Shown here piece by piece: positions 8,960-19,700 of a stretch of DNA of 64,000 bases. Positions within the stretch are counted from its first letter, which is position 1; each line of letters opens with the position of its first letter. Made by a program: the position numbers and the translations under genes. Source of the DNA: Chloropicon primus (Eukaryota; Chlorophyta; Chloropicophyceae; Chloropicales; Chloropicaceae). The stretch is from NCBI GenBank assembly GCA_023205875.1, contig CP060758.1, positions 62,001 through 126,000 of the forward strand, read 5' to 3'. The notes beneath the pieces were generated by a model. It searched no databases and was not told where the DNA came from. It saw only the letters and a list, made by a program, of their open reading frames with translations.

Positions 8960-10170
8960 ATGTCGGGACAAGTTGTAAGTGAAACTTCTCCACGACCACA
9001 CCATCATCTTCCTTTTATTCCCATCGTTTCAGCGCCTTCACCCCACTCGACTCGACTCTCTCGACTCGAGGGAAGGAAGGAAGGAAGGCATCGATGCGTT
9101 GGGTTGGGTTGGGTTGGGATGGGATGGGATGGGGGTCTCGTCTCGTCCTTGCTCTTCGGTCCGACCGTGAAGAGCAAGGTTTTGTGTTCGGTTCTCAGGA
9201 AGGAGAAACGGAGGACTGACTTTTGTTTTTGTTTTTGTTCTTGTTCCTTTGATGGCAACCCAACTCCACTCCACTCGACGCTCGACGCGCGCACCACGAA
9301 AACCATCTCGACTCGACTGGGTGACTCGCGGCTTGGACGGACTGCAGAGTGAGAAGAAGGCGAAGAACCCCATGAGGGACATCCGCGTGGCGAAGATGAT
9401 CATCAACTGCTGCGTGGGTGAGTCTGGTGATAGACTGACGAAGGCCGCCAAGGTTTTGGAGCAGCTCACTGGCCAGACCCCAGTGTTCTCCAAGGCCAGG
9501 TACACTGTCAGAACCTTCTCCATCAGAAGGAACGAGAAGATCGCTTGCCACGTTACGATCCGCGGGGAGAAGGCCCTCCAGCTTCTCGAGTCTGGCTTGA
9601 AGGTCAAGGAGTACGAGCTCCACAGAGACAACTTCAGCGACACCGGTTGCTTCGGATTCGGCATTGACGAGCATATTGATTTGGGTATTAAGTACGATCC
9701 ATCCACTGGTATCTACGGTAAGTGAACACGAACGGAGGCCTGCTGTGCCCCCTGCTGGGTTGTGCACAGGTGTGCACCTTTAGAACTGATTGCTGGTCGG
9801 CTCAAAGTCCCTAGAAGACAATTTTGTGAACAGCATGAGCGAGGTGCAAGAGCGACATCTTTGCGGGCTTTCAAAGAGGGCATGCTCGTTTACAAGCATC
9901 TTTCTGCCACCGGTCTGCAAGAGACACCCACGAGCACGCAAACCTCTGCATCGAGCAAGCAAGCTGACACCGAACGCGTTTCTTTTTTTTCTTCTTCTTC
10001 TTCTCCGTCCAAAAGGTATGGATTTCTACCTCGTTCTCGAGAGGCCAGGAAAGAGAGTAGCAAGGAGGAAGAGGTGCCAGAACAAGGTGGGAACTTGTCA
10101 CCAAGTCACAAAGGAAGATGCCATGAAGTGGTTCCAACAGAAGTACGACGGAATTATCCTCACCAAGTAA
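8960..10170 (+). CDS. RPL11: 60S ribosomal protein L11 (uL5)
   Basis: Three exons: 8960-8974 (MSGQV only), 9348-9717 and 10016-10170; introns of 373 nt (GTAAGT...CTGCAG) and 298 nt (GTAAGT...AAAAG). The 179-residue product follows eukaryotic RPL11 closely: [79 protein letters not shown], then [11 protein letters not shown] and the C-terminus [20 protein letters not shown]. It binds 5S rRNA in the central protuberance of the large subunit. A tiny first coding exon right after the ATG is common in ribosomal-protein genes. Intron 1 contains GGAAG and GGGTT/GGGAT repeats. TGTAA lies at 10295. Confidence 0.97.
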
Positions 10171-10443
10171 GGAGACCAACACATAGGCTTGCCGAACTCT
10201 GCGCGTTGAAGAAGAAGAAGAAGAAAAATTCGTCCCGCGTCCTTTGGAGGTGGGCATTCCCGGCACAACGAGGCGGCATAATATCCAACATGACTGTAAA
10301 TAGACAATATAATCTTTACTAAAGAGAGGACGACGTCGTCGAAACGAAGCGCCCCCCAACACGAACGATCACACCGGTCCGTCCGCGAGCAGAAGGATTG
10401 CCCGTGTCCAAAACTTTTCTTTTTCGCTTGCTTCTTGTGCCAT

Positions 10444-11263
10444 CTACGACGCGAGAACCCTCTCGATGTACTCCTCTAGCTCACCGGACTGGAAACTCTC
10501 GAGCAAAATGTCACACCCTCCGTAGAACTCCCCTTCGATGTAGACTTGGGGGAACGTGGGCCACTGCGAGTACTCCTTCATCCCCACCCGAATCCTCTCG
10601 TCCTCCAGCACGTTGATGTCCTCGAAGGGCGCGCCGAGCTGGTTGAAGATCTGGACGCAGGTGTTGGAGAAGCCGCACTGGGGGAACATTTTCGTGCCCT
10701 GCTCGTACACAAGAGCCAAGCGTCGTGAACACACGAGACGCACAAGGAGGAGGAGGAGGTGGTGGTGGTGGTGGCACAGGAGGACAAGCCAGTCAGTTCT
10801 GCTGCAGCTGAACGCAAAAGAGAGAGGAAAACCTGGCCCAAGAAGCGAGCCCTACCTTCATGAACAAAACAATCTTGTTCTCGCTGATGAGCCTGTCCAC
10901 GGCGTCCCTGCAAGAAGAAACACAAAACGACAGACAGCAGAGAGGACAAGCGAGCGAGTCAGAAGAAAGAAGCGCGAAACCAGGTCCACCCGAGGCGTCC
11001 CACCCTCGATCCCACCCTCACCTCAGCTCTGGCGTGAACCCCGACGGGGATTCCCCCTGCTGCGCCTCACACCTCCACGACCAAGTCCTCGCTCTCCCTT
11101 GTCCCCCGGTCCAGTTTCTGGCCGCGATTCTGTCTCTCCTCCCCACCCCTCTTCCCTCCCGCCTCCTCCCTTGGCCACCCGCTTCCCTCCTTCCGCAGGA
11201 ACACGCCACCCTCTTCCACCCCCCAACACCCGCCCTCGTCCTCGCCCTCACCCTCGCTTCCAT
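10444..11263 (-). CDS. GRXS14: monothiol CGFS glutaredoxin, plastid GRXS14 type
   Basis: Exons on the minus strand: 11263-11022, 10907-10856 and 10698-10444; introns of 114 and 157 nt. All junctions are in phase and give 182 residues. The first ~75 are Arg/Gly-rich with few acids, fitting a plastid transit peptide. The mature part reads FTPELRDAVDRLISENKIV, LFMKGTK, then the active site PQCGFSNTCVQIF, APFEDINVLEDERIR, EYSQWPTFPQVYI, GGCDILLESFQSGEL. It matches plant GRXS14 better than mitochondrial Grx5 (PFEDVNILEN, EYSNWPTFPQLYIGGEF). The single Cys of CGFS coordinates a [2Fe-2S] cluster with glutathione for transfer to stromal Fe-S targets. It is convergent with RPL11 (about 270 bases between stops). 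Confidence 0.93.
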
Positions 11264-11782
11264 CGTATCGATCGTGATCGTCCCTCCTTCCGCTCCTTAT
11301 CCATTCCCTTCTCTCTCTGTCTCTGTCTCTCTGTCTCTGTCTCTCTGTCTCTGTCGGAAGCGGAGGAGTGGCGTGTCTTTGAGCGGCGAGCGAGGGTGGA
11401 GGGAACAGACAAAAAGGAGAACGAGAATACAGAACGAAAGAGCGTCTCACGAGCTTTCCCTGGACCCTTCACTCGATACGTTTGGACCTCGGGGTGGTTG
11501 AGAAAAGTCGCAGGGAAGTTGTTCCTCGGTGCCTTTTGGAGCGAGAAGAAGGGGGGGCATTGAGGAGAGCGTGAGCGGCGAGAGCGAGGAGTAAAGGTCT
11601 TCGGCGCGTTACTGAAGGACGCTACGTCTCACGAGCTTTCCATCGACCGTCGCACGGTCGTTTTGGGTGCCAGGGGTGGTGGAGGAAACTTGCGTGAGGG
11701 GGGAGCGCTCCAGCGACCGAGGGCGACCGGGGCCATGGAGACTTGACTTTGGTCTTGTCGGGCAGGAGTGGTGTTGTTGAGG
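11264..11782. other. bidirectional 5' region between GRXS14 and the sugar porter
   Basis: Non-coding. It carries a CTCTGT microsatellite at about 11312-11355 and two copies of the motif TCTCACGAGCTTTCC (11445-11459 and 11627-11641), the second 138-156 bases before the transporter ATG and preceded by CTACG. Similar motifs lie before several other genes of the window. Confidence 0.55.
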
Positions 11783-13501
11783 ATGGACGCGGACGGGAAG
11801 ATGTTTCCAGATGCGGCGAGCAAGCCCCACCTTGGCTCTGCTCTGTTCGCGGCATCGAGCGGACTTCTCTTCGGGTATGACTTGGGCCTCGTCCAGGGAG
11901 CCATACACAGCATAAGGGAGCACCTGGAACTGAGCAACGCGATGATAGACGTGGTCGTCGCAGCGGCGAAGATTGGTGCGGTGTTCGGGCCGTTCATGGC
12001 GGGGTACCTGATGAGCAAGCTGGGGAGAAGGGCCGCGCTTGTCGGCGGGGCCTTCTTCTTCTTCCTCGGCCCGATCGTCATGGCGATGTCGCAAGTTGAA
12101 GCAAAGGGCTTAGACATGCTCGTAGGAAGGTTTTTGGTGGGGCTAGGGATAGGCCAGTGCTCTGTGGTGGTCCCAGCGTATCTCGGAGAGACGACGCCGG
12201 CGTCCTGCAGGGGTTTTGTCGTGGAGCTGTACGAGGTTTCTCTCGTGTTTGGCATGATCCTGTCTTCCGCGGTGGACTACCTCCTGAGCGGCATCCCGAG
12301 CGACTGGAGGTACATGGTGGGGGTGCCGGCAATCCCAGGGTTCCTGCTGATGATCGGCCCGTGGTTCCTGCCGGAGTCTCCGAGGTGGCTCGTTGCGCAA
12401 AACAGGGAGAAAGAGGCCCTGGAGGTGCTGCACAAGATCAGGCACGCCCCCGGCTCAGTGGTGGACGATCGATCCACGCCTGAAGTGGAGAACGAACTGC
12501 TGGAGATCTGGTCTGACGTCAAGAGGGTCGAGGCAAGCGAGGAGGAGGTCTCCAGGAAAAACACGGCGCGGTTCTCTTCTCGCTCCCTGGCGGGTGGTGC
12601 TTCCGCCGCCAGCGGTAGCACGCGCGCCGAGGATGAGGGGCAGGTGAACGAAATCGAGCCCACAACCAGCGGGGAGGGCTCAGGCTCAAGCGTGAAGGGG
12701 ATCGAGATTGAGCACGCAAATGGAGACCTGCGGGAGGAAAACGTGGGGTGCTGGGCCCAATGCAAGAATTGGTGTGCAGAGCTGATGCACGGCCCGGAGA
12801 AAAATGCTGTGCGGGCGGCGCTGGGGCTCGCCATTTTCAATCAATTCAGCGGCTCCACGGCTGTGACAAATTACGCTGTGGAGGTTCTCCGAGAGATCGG
12901 TTTGACGGATAACAAGAAGGGAATCTTGCTGTCGTCAGGGATATCGTTCGCAAAGCTTTTGGGGATCGTTGTATCTATGTTTCTTGTGGATGGGGTAGTG
13001 GGGAGGAGGCCGCTGCTTATTGGGGGAGGACTCGGGATGTCCTCCTGCATGGTGCTGCTGACAATCGGGATAGAGATGGCTTCGATTCCGCTCGTGATCA
13101 TCGCAGAGAGTCTGTACATGCTCTCGTTTGCCGTCAGCTGGGCAGGCATCTTTTGGGTTCTAATGAGCGAGATCTTCTCCATGAAAATCAAGGCCGTGGC
13201 AGTCTCTGTGGCCACTTCGGTGCTTTTTGCGGGTGGGGCCATTGCCAACATTCTATACCACGTCCTGCTAAAGAAGGGAGGGCCCTTGTTCGGGCTCTTC
13301 TTTGCTCTGGTTTCGCTCCTCTCCAGTGCCTTTGTCTACGTGTACGTTCCGGAGACAAAGGGAAAATCACTGAAGGAAGTGCAGAAGATGTTTCAGAGCT
13401 TGAGCCCTTACGGGGTCTTCAAAAAGGCGAACCTGTCACCGGCAGAGGGGCAAAGGCTGATTGACGACAGGACGCCGAAGAGCAGTAACGGGGCTTACTA
13501 A
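11783..13501 (+). CDS. sugar-porter family MFS transporter
   Basis: The ATG at 11783 gives 572 residues without introns. Sugar-porter signatures are all present: GLLFGYDLGLVQGA in TM1, the loop 2-3 motif YLMSKLGRRAAL, GRFLVGLGIG in TM4, VPAYLGETTPASCRG, PESPRWLVAQ after TM6, NQFSGSTAVTNYAVEVL in TM7 (family QQxSGxNxxxYY), DGVVGRRPLL in loop 8-9, and VPETKGKSL after TM12. The central cytoplasmic loop is long (about residues 225-345) and acidic. Such proteins carry hexoses, polyols or inositol by H+ symport or facilitation. The Gln pair of the TM7 motif is NQ rather than QQ. Substrate cannot be told. TGTAA follows at 13555. Confidence 0.9.
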   Translation: MDADGKMFPDAASKPHLGSALFAASSGLLFGYDLGLVQGAIHSIREHLELSNAMIDVVVAAAKIGAVFGPFMAGYLMSKLGRRAALVGGAFFFFLGPIVMAMSQVEAKGLDMLVGRFLVGLGIGQCSVVVPAYLGETTPASCRGFVVELYEVSLVFGMILSSAVDYLLSGIPSDWRYMVGVPAIPGFLLMIGPWFLPESPRWLVAQNREKEALEVLHKIRHAPGSVVDDRSTPEVENELLEIWSDVKRVEASEEEVSRKNTARFSSRSLAGGASAASGSTRAEDEGQVNEIEPTTSGEGSGSSVKGIEIEHANGDLREENVGCWAQCKNWCAELMHGPEKNAVRAALGLAIFNQFSGSTAVTNYAVEVLREIGLTDNKKGILLSSGISFAKLLGIVVSMFLVDGVVGRRPLLIGGGLGMSSCMVLLTIGIEMASIPLVIIAESLYMLSFAVSWAGIFWVLMSEIFSMKIKAVAVSVATSVLFAGGAIANILYHVLLKKGGPLFGLFFALVSLLSSAFVYVYVPETKGKSLKEVQKMFQSLSPYGVFKKANLSPAEGQRLIDDRTPKSSNGAY

Positions 13502-13592
13502 CAAATGAAAAATAGAAACACATGGTTGTTTGTTAATTGTACACACAGAATATTTGTAACCTCCGAAACAGCCTCGCTCTAACACTCTTGCC

Positions 13593-15869
13593 TCAGAAAA
13601 TTGGGGAGCCTCTTGGCTTTGCAAGGGATCTTATCCCGGTGCCCTCCTTCCTGTAGCTGCTGGTGCTGGTGCTGGGCCTCTCTGACCTGGTGGTGACCTT
13701 TGCGTCAAAGCCCGACAATTCTCTTGCTTTCTTGATGGCAGCGAGAGCAGTCTGAACGTCTGTCAGCACCTTGCTCCTGGCCTTTCTGGGCGATGCTGCG
13801 CTCCTCACCCCCTTTCTGGGGGAGCTCAGTTTCTTTTCATCCGCTCGTGCCAGGCTTTGGACCCCAGACCTGATTATAGCCCGCGGCCTTGGCTTCATCT
13901 TTACTTTTGTTGGGGACGCCACGGCTGCTTGCTTGCTCAGCTCCTTTTGCTCCTTCTTCACCGACAAGCACACAGATCTCAGAGCATGAGCGAATTTGCT
14001 TTCCAGGGTCTTGAGTGCCGCCGAGAAGTTCCCCTTCTCTTCCATGCCCCCAGTTTCCTCGCTCGCGCCCTCCGCCTCGGCTTGGTCTTTCCTCTCCTCG
14101 ATAGCAGAAAGAGCTTCCAGCCAAGACTTGCTGCTAAGCTTCACAGGCTCTCTCCCGACGAGCAGGGAGAGCCTGCCGTCCAGATCTGACAGAGAAGAGG
14201 ACGCCTCTTTCCAGGCCTCTTTCCTCCTTGTGTGCACAAGCTGCTCGGCGCTTTTGCAAGCGGCGGTCAGTTCCTCGAGTTGCCTCGATTGCGATTCTGA
14301 TTCCCGCTTCTTCTCAAACAAGGAGGCCTGCATAGTTGCGAGCTCCTCCTTTCTCGCATCCAACTGCGCTTCCAGCGACTTGGATTTCTGCTCCTCCTCC
14401 TGAACCTTTTGTCTCAGCTCGGCGGTGGTCTCGGCCATTTTCCTGACTTTCGTATCCGCTATGGCTTTATCCGTCTGAGCCCTCTCCACCACCTTTTGAA
14501 AGCCACTCAACTCGGATTGCAACTCAACCATTTTCTTGTCCTGCTTTTCCCTCTCTGCTTGGAGCTCCAACAGTCTTCTCTCGTGGGCCTCCTTTGACAC
14601 CCAGTTCCCACTTGTACTCATTTGCGCCCAGTGCTTGGTCCAGCTGTTCCGAACAGTCTCCGAAGCGGTGCATGCCTCGGACATGTCCTTGACGAACCCT
14701 CGAACAGTCGCAAGCGTTTCCTCCCTCAACCCCTCGACCTCTTCCTTGGCAGCCCTCAAGTAAGCTTCCCTCTCCTGAAGCAGGTCCTCGCATGGCGAGA
14801 GGACGCCCTCGAGGCCTTCGATCTCACGCTTCAAGTCTTCCTGCCCTTCCCTTGCGTCCTTGCACAGGGCCGAGTAGTCTCGCGCGATCGACTCTGCGCG
14901 GGACCTCTGCTGCTCGACCTGGAGGGCGATGAGCTCGCTCCTGCCCTCGTGCTCGGATATCATGGCCCTCGTCTGCTTCTGAATCTCTTCCACCTGCGTC
15001 GCCATCAGGTCTGTCGTGTCAGCCGCCCTCTTCTCGGCTCTCTGGGCCCTATCCACGGCCCTCCCCAGCTTGTCCTGGATCTTCTTCTCCCTCTCGGACG
15101 TCCCCTCCATCGCAGTCCGGAGCTCCCTGTCCTTCCTGCTGCACTCGAGCTGGGCGTTGTTCAGCTTCTTCTTCAGGGAATCGATCTGGCGCTTGGACTT
15201 GTACACCTCCTGGCTCAGGCCGTCCTGCTCCTGCTTCGAAGCCCTTTCGAGGTTTCGAAGCCTCTTCGTCGCGTTCTCCTCCGCCTTGGCCAAGGCCTTG
15301 AGCTTGTGCGCCCGCGCCTTGCCCTTCAAGTCCTCCACCGCGGCGCTCATGATCTCGTCAAACTTGTCCTGGACGAAGGAGACCACCGCCTGGATCTCAA
15401 TGTCGTACGTGAAGAGCGAGTTGCCCTTGTCGGCGTCTTCCTTCTGGCCACCACCACGCCCTTGCGCGCCCCTGTCCGCCCCCCTCGTGAGGGACACCGA
15501 CAAGGCATCCACCACCTCCTTCAGCAGCTTCCGCCTCTGGTTCGTGACGTCTGACTTGCGCGCGCTCGCCGAGTCCAGCCGGTGCGGCACCTGAACCACC
15601 TTGAGCGGGTTCTTCAGAGCGTTCTGGGCCGCCTTGAGCAGGTTCCTCCGCTCCGTCTTGGCCTCCTCGAGCTCCTGCCTGAGCTGCTTCAAGCTCGAGA
15701 GGCTCAGCATGTCTTTGGGCGACGACTCCGCGGCCCCCCAAGCCACCTGGCTCGCACCTGGCTCCCCAGGGACCTCCCAGTTCTCCTTGCTCTGCCTCTT
15801 GTCCATTCTCGCCCTCACCCTGGCGAGCTCCTCCGGCGAGCTGCTCTCCGACGACCACCCCTCCTCCAT
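13593..15869 (-). CDS. coiled-coil protein, unrecognised
   Basis: One intronless frame from the ATG at 15869 encodes 758 residues. Heptad-rich helix dominates from about residue 55 to 640, broken by a short Ser/Trp patch (SWTKHWAQMSTSGNW). The C-terminal ~120 residues are basic with SPRKGVR and SPRKARSK repeats, suited to binding DNA, microtubules or acidic surfaces and to proline-directed phosphorylation. No globular domain is recognised. It is convergent with the sugar porter (91 bases between stops) and divergent from starch synthase III. It could be a cytoskeletal or kinetochore-type protein, but nothing specific supports either. Confidence 0.7.
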   Translation of the reverse strand: MEEGWSSESSSPEELARVRARMDKRQSKENWEVPGEPGASQVAWGAAESSPKDMLSLSSLKQLRQELEEAKTERRNLLKAAQNALKNPLKVVQVPHRLDSASARKSDVTNQRRKLLKEVVDALSVSLTRGADRGAQGRGGGQKEDADKGNSLFTYDIEIQAVVSFVQDKFDEIMSAAVEDLKGKARAHKLKALAKAEENATKRLRNLERASKQEQDGLSQEVYKSKRQIDSLKKKLNNAQLECSRKDRELRTAMEGTSEREKKIQDKLGRAVDRAQRAEKRAADTTDLMATQVEEIQKQTRAMISEHEGRSELIALQVEQQRSRAESIARDYSALCKDAREGQEDLKREIEGLEGVLSPCEDLLQEREAYLRAAKEEVEGLREETLATVRGFVKDMSEACTASETVRNSWTKHWAQMSTSGNWVSKEAHERRLLELQAEREKQDKKMVELQSELSGFQKVVERAQTDKAIADTKVRKMAETTAELRQKVQEEEQKSKSLEAQLDARKEELATMQASLFEKKRESESQSRQLEELTAACKSAEQLVHTRRKEAWKEASSSLSDLDGRLSLLVGREPVKLSSKSWLEALSAIEERKDQAEAEGASEETGGMEEKGNFSAALKTLESKFAHALRSVCLSVKKEQKELSKQAAVASPTKVKMKPRPRAIIRSGVQSLARADEKKLSSPRKGVRSAASPRKARSKVLTDVQTALAAIKKARELSGFDAKVTTRSERPSTSTSSYRKEGTGIRSLAKPRGSPIF

Positions 15870-16735
15870 ATCAAAACCAACCCGCTCCGCCCGGTTCTCA
15901 AACGAAACCCAAACGCCTCCTCCTTCCCATCATTCAACACGCGAGCCCCAACAAACACAGCAAACGAAAACAGAACCAAGGCAGACGAAACCAAAGACCT
16001 CTCTCGTTCCCTCCGCGCCGTGGAGGTGGAGGATTCCAAATCCCAATCCTTCGTGCGAGGGCTCCTCCGAAAGAGCACGAGACGATCTCCCGCACCAACC
16101 GACCTCCCTTCCCCTCTTCCTCCCCCGTGGACACACCTCCCTCGGCCAACCTCTCCCCTCTCCCCTCTCCGATCCTCTAATCTGTCCAAGGACAAGTTCA
16201 AAACCTTTCCTCCCTGGAAGCTCTCATGCTCGGCTGTTAATGAAGGAATGAAATCGTATAGGTACCATACACTCGTTTATACCATATGTGTACACTCTTC
16301 CGTGACCCCCGGGAATGCGGAAAAAAACGAGTGGCTGAGGGAGAAGGACGTGACTGCAGCGGAGGAGGAGAGCGTTACGGGGTGTTTGAGGACAAGTTAG
16401 AGGGCGAAGGACCTCGAGGAAGGTGAAGGCGAGTGGACAGGACGAAACTACGTCTCTTCCTCTTTCCAATCGATGGTTTGGTTGTAGGGTTTCATCCACG
16501 AACGCGACGGGAACGGGTCGAGAGCGAGGAGAGGGAGGAGGAGTAACGGAGGCAGAGGGGCGAAGCGTTGGGGTTTGAGCGAGGTTTCGAGGGGGAGGAG
16601 GAGAAGGTCGGACGAAAGGAGGGGCGTAGACCTAACGGAATATCGGAATATCGAAATATCGAACGAGGTGCCGCGGTTTGCCGAGGTTCGCTCAGGATTC
16701 GACCAGGTGAAGCGAGGGGACCTGTGCTGGACGGG
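15870..16735. other. bidirectional 5' region between the coiled-coil gene and SS3
   Basis: No gene seen. Notable are TCTCTTCCTCTTTCCAATCG at 16453-16472, preceded by CTACG, which resembles the motif before the sugar porter, and three direct ATATCG units at about 16640-16663 (GGAATATCGGAATATCGAAA and on). A frame continuous with SS3 runs upstream from 16736 without ATG to 16568. Confidence 0.45.
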
Positions 16736-19700
16736 ATGGTCGTGGACCGTTTTCCTGGAAGGGGGAGGCTGGTGGGGAGGAAGGCCGTGACGGAGGCGCG
16801 TCACTTTTGTGCGTCGAGGTCGCGTGCTGGATCGAGGGGCTCCGTGGTCCCGAGGTGCAACAAGGTGAGCCAAGTGAACAGCCAAAATATCACGGACAAG
16901 ATTGCCCGAGTGGAGGCGGAGAACGCCAAGTTGAAGGACAAGATCGCGCGCGTGAAGACCCAGGCGGGGAAGAAGGGCCAGAGCGACGACGAGGGCTCGG
17001 ACGAAGGTTCTTCCCTCTCCCGACAGGACCTCGAAACGGAAATCGAGCAGATCGAGCAGTTGAGGAAAGAGAACGAGGAGCTCCGGAGGCTCGCAGAGGA
17101 GAGGATCAGGATCTTGACCTCGAGGCAGGAGTCCGAAGTGGCGGCGGCGGCGGCGGCGGGGGAGGAGGGGGCTGAACCGGAACCGGAACCAGAACGGGAA
17201 CCAGAACCGGAACCAGAACCGGAACCGGAACCAGAACCGGAGCCGGAGCCGGTGGTGGCTACGGAGGACGCTCCGGAGGAGATCGAGGAAGAGGAGGGTG
17301 AGGTGGTGACTCTGGTCGCCGAAGAGGAGACCAGCCGGCCGGAGGCCGAATCCGCGGCTGAACCTGCTGCGCTCGACCTGGATTCCCTCGACACTGCCGA
17401 GCTGATCAAGCACAAGGCTCACTTTTTGTACTTCACCGTCCCGGAGAACCCCAAGTCCGGCGAGGACGCTCTGGTGTACATGAACAGGGCGTGCTCGTCG
17501 ATTCTCAGGGAGAGGCCGAGCATCAACATGGCCCTGAGCTTCAATGGCTGGGAGCTTGCTACCAAGACCTACTCGCTGAATCCGACGTCCACGACCAAGG
17601 ACGATTACAACGACTGGTGGAGTTGCAAGGTCAGCATCAAGGAGGATGCCTACGAGATGAACTTTGTGTTCCACGACAATGACGGGAACTTTGAGAACAA
17701 CAGCGGCCAGGACTTCTGCCAGGACGTCTTCGGGGGGATGACCAAGAGGGAGTGGAAAGAGAGCGCCGCAGACCGGGAGGCTCAGCTCGAGGAAGAGAGG
17801 CTCGAGGAAGAGAGGCTGGAGAAGGAAAGGGAAGGGCAGAGGAAGATCGCGATGATGGAAGAGGAGGACAGGACCCAGGCTCTGGCCATGGTCCACGAGA
17901 CTCGCGGGAAAATGGAGGAGCTCCAGGCCGGGGCGGGTGCCCAGGTTGAGAGGGGCGGCAGAATTGTCGTGGCCACCAAGCCAGCCATGGCAGTCGCGGG
18001 GGAGAAGTGCGTCGTCATCTACAACGCAAGTGACAGTGCGCTGCACGCCTCGAGTCAGATCAAGCTCCACCTCGGGCACAACGGCTGGAAGGCCTCCACG
18101 GTGACGGAAATGAAGAAGCAGTCGACTTTCGATGACGAGAACGTTTGGTTCGCAGAAGTCGACATTCCTTCTGATGCCGTCGTCCTGAACCTCGTCCTTT
18201 CGAACGAGCACAACACCTACGACAACAATGACAAGAATAACTTCAACTTGCTTGTGAAATTGCCTGGGGAAGCAGAGACGTACTGGGACGATCTGGCCCT
18301 GAAGTTGCAGGGGGAGATCAAGGCAAAGAGGCTGGAGGCGGAGGCGAAGGAGCTGGAGAGGCTGAGAAGGAGGGAGGAGAGGAAGCAGAAGGCAAGGGAT
18401 TACTCCACGGAGGTCGCGAGGAGGAAGATATCCCACGTGCTGTACACCGAGCCCTGTGAAATTGTTGCGGGAGAGAAGGTCAAGGTCTTTTACAACACAG
18501 CCAACACCGCGCTGAACGGGAGGGCGGAATCCACCTTCTTGCAGTACAGCTTCAACAGGTGGGCCCATCCGGACACCTTCTCCCCAGTCAAGATGGAACA
18601 ATCGGCTGCCAAGGCGCGAGGGGGCTCCTGGGTCAGCACGGAGATCCAAGTGCCGGAGGATGCTTACATGATGGACCTCGTGTTCTGTGACTCGGAGCAC
18701 GGAGAGGGGACGTTCGATAACAACCACGGCCTGGACTACCACTTGAGCGTGGCCAAGGGGCCGAAATCTCCCCCACTTTACATCTGTCACGTCGCGGTGG
18801 AGATGGCCCCGATCGCCAAGGTTGGGGGGCTCGGAGACGTCGTCACGGCGCTGTCCAGGGCAGTGCAGGAGCACGGCCACCACGCCGAGATCATCTTGCC
18901 GAGGTACGACTTCCTTCTCGCCAGCCCTTTGCTGCAGGGGACCACCTTTGAGACGGAAATGGATTGGGGCGGGTGCAAGAACTTCGTCACAACCTGCATT
19001 GTTGAGGGTGTCCGAGTTTTCTTCATCGAGCCCAGCAACGGGATGTTCAAGGTGGGCAGCGTCTACAGCACTCCCAGCGAAGATGAGGGCAAGTTCGAAT
19101 TTTTCTGCAAGAGCGCCCTAGAGTTCCTGCTGCAGACCGGGCGGCAGCCTGATATCATTCACTGCCACGACTGGTCCTCCGCCACCACGGCGAGGGCGTA
19201 CTGGCAGGACTACCACCACTATGGCTTGTGGAAGCCAAAGGTTGTGTTCACGATCCACAACTTGGAGTTTGGGGCCGGGGCGATCGGGGACGCGGCCATG
19301 AACGCACAAAAGTTCACAACCGTGTCGCCGTCTTACGCCGGTGAGGTTGGGGGGCACCCGTCTGTGAATCCCCACATCGGCAAGTTCAGCGGCATCATCA
19401 ACGGGATCGACACGGACATCTGGGACCCAATGGACGACCAGTTCCTTCCCATCCCCTACTGCTCTGAGAACACCGTGGAGGGCAAGGAAGCCGCGAGAAA
19501 TGCTTTGCGGGATCGCCTGGGTCTCAGGAAAGACAGGGATTGCCCAGTCATCGGAGTGGTCAGCCGCCTGACGAGTCAGAAGGGCATCCACCTCATCAAG
19601 CACGCCGCGTACAGGACGATTGACAGGGGCGGGCAGTTTGTGCTCCTCGGTTCCGCGCCTGACCCGAAGATCCAGGCCGACTTCAACGACCTGGCGCATC

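Noticed and set aside
9718-10015. intronic snoRNA in RPL11 intron 2
   Set aside because: A small hairpin (GTGCAC...GTGCAC) is present, but no convincing C/D or H/ACA box set could be placed.
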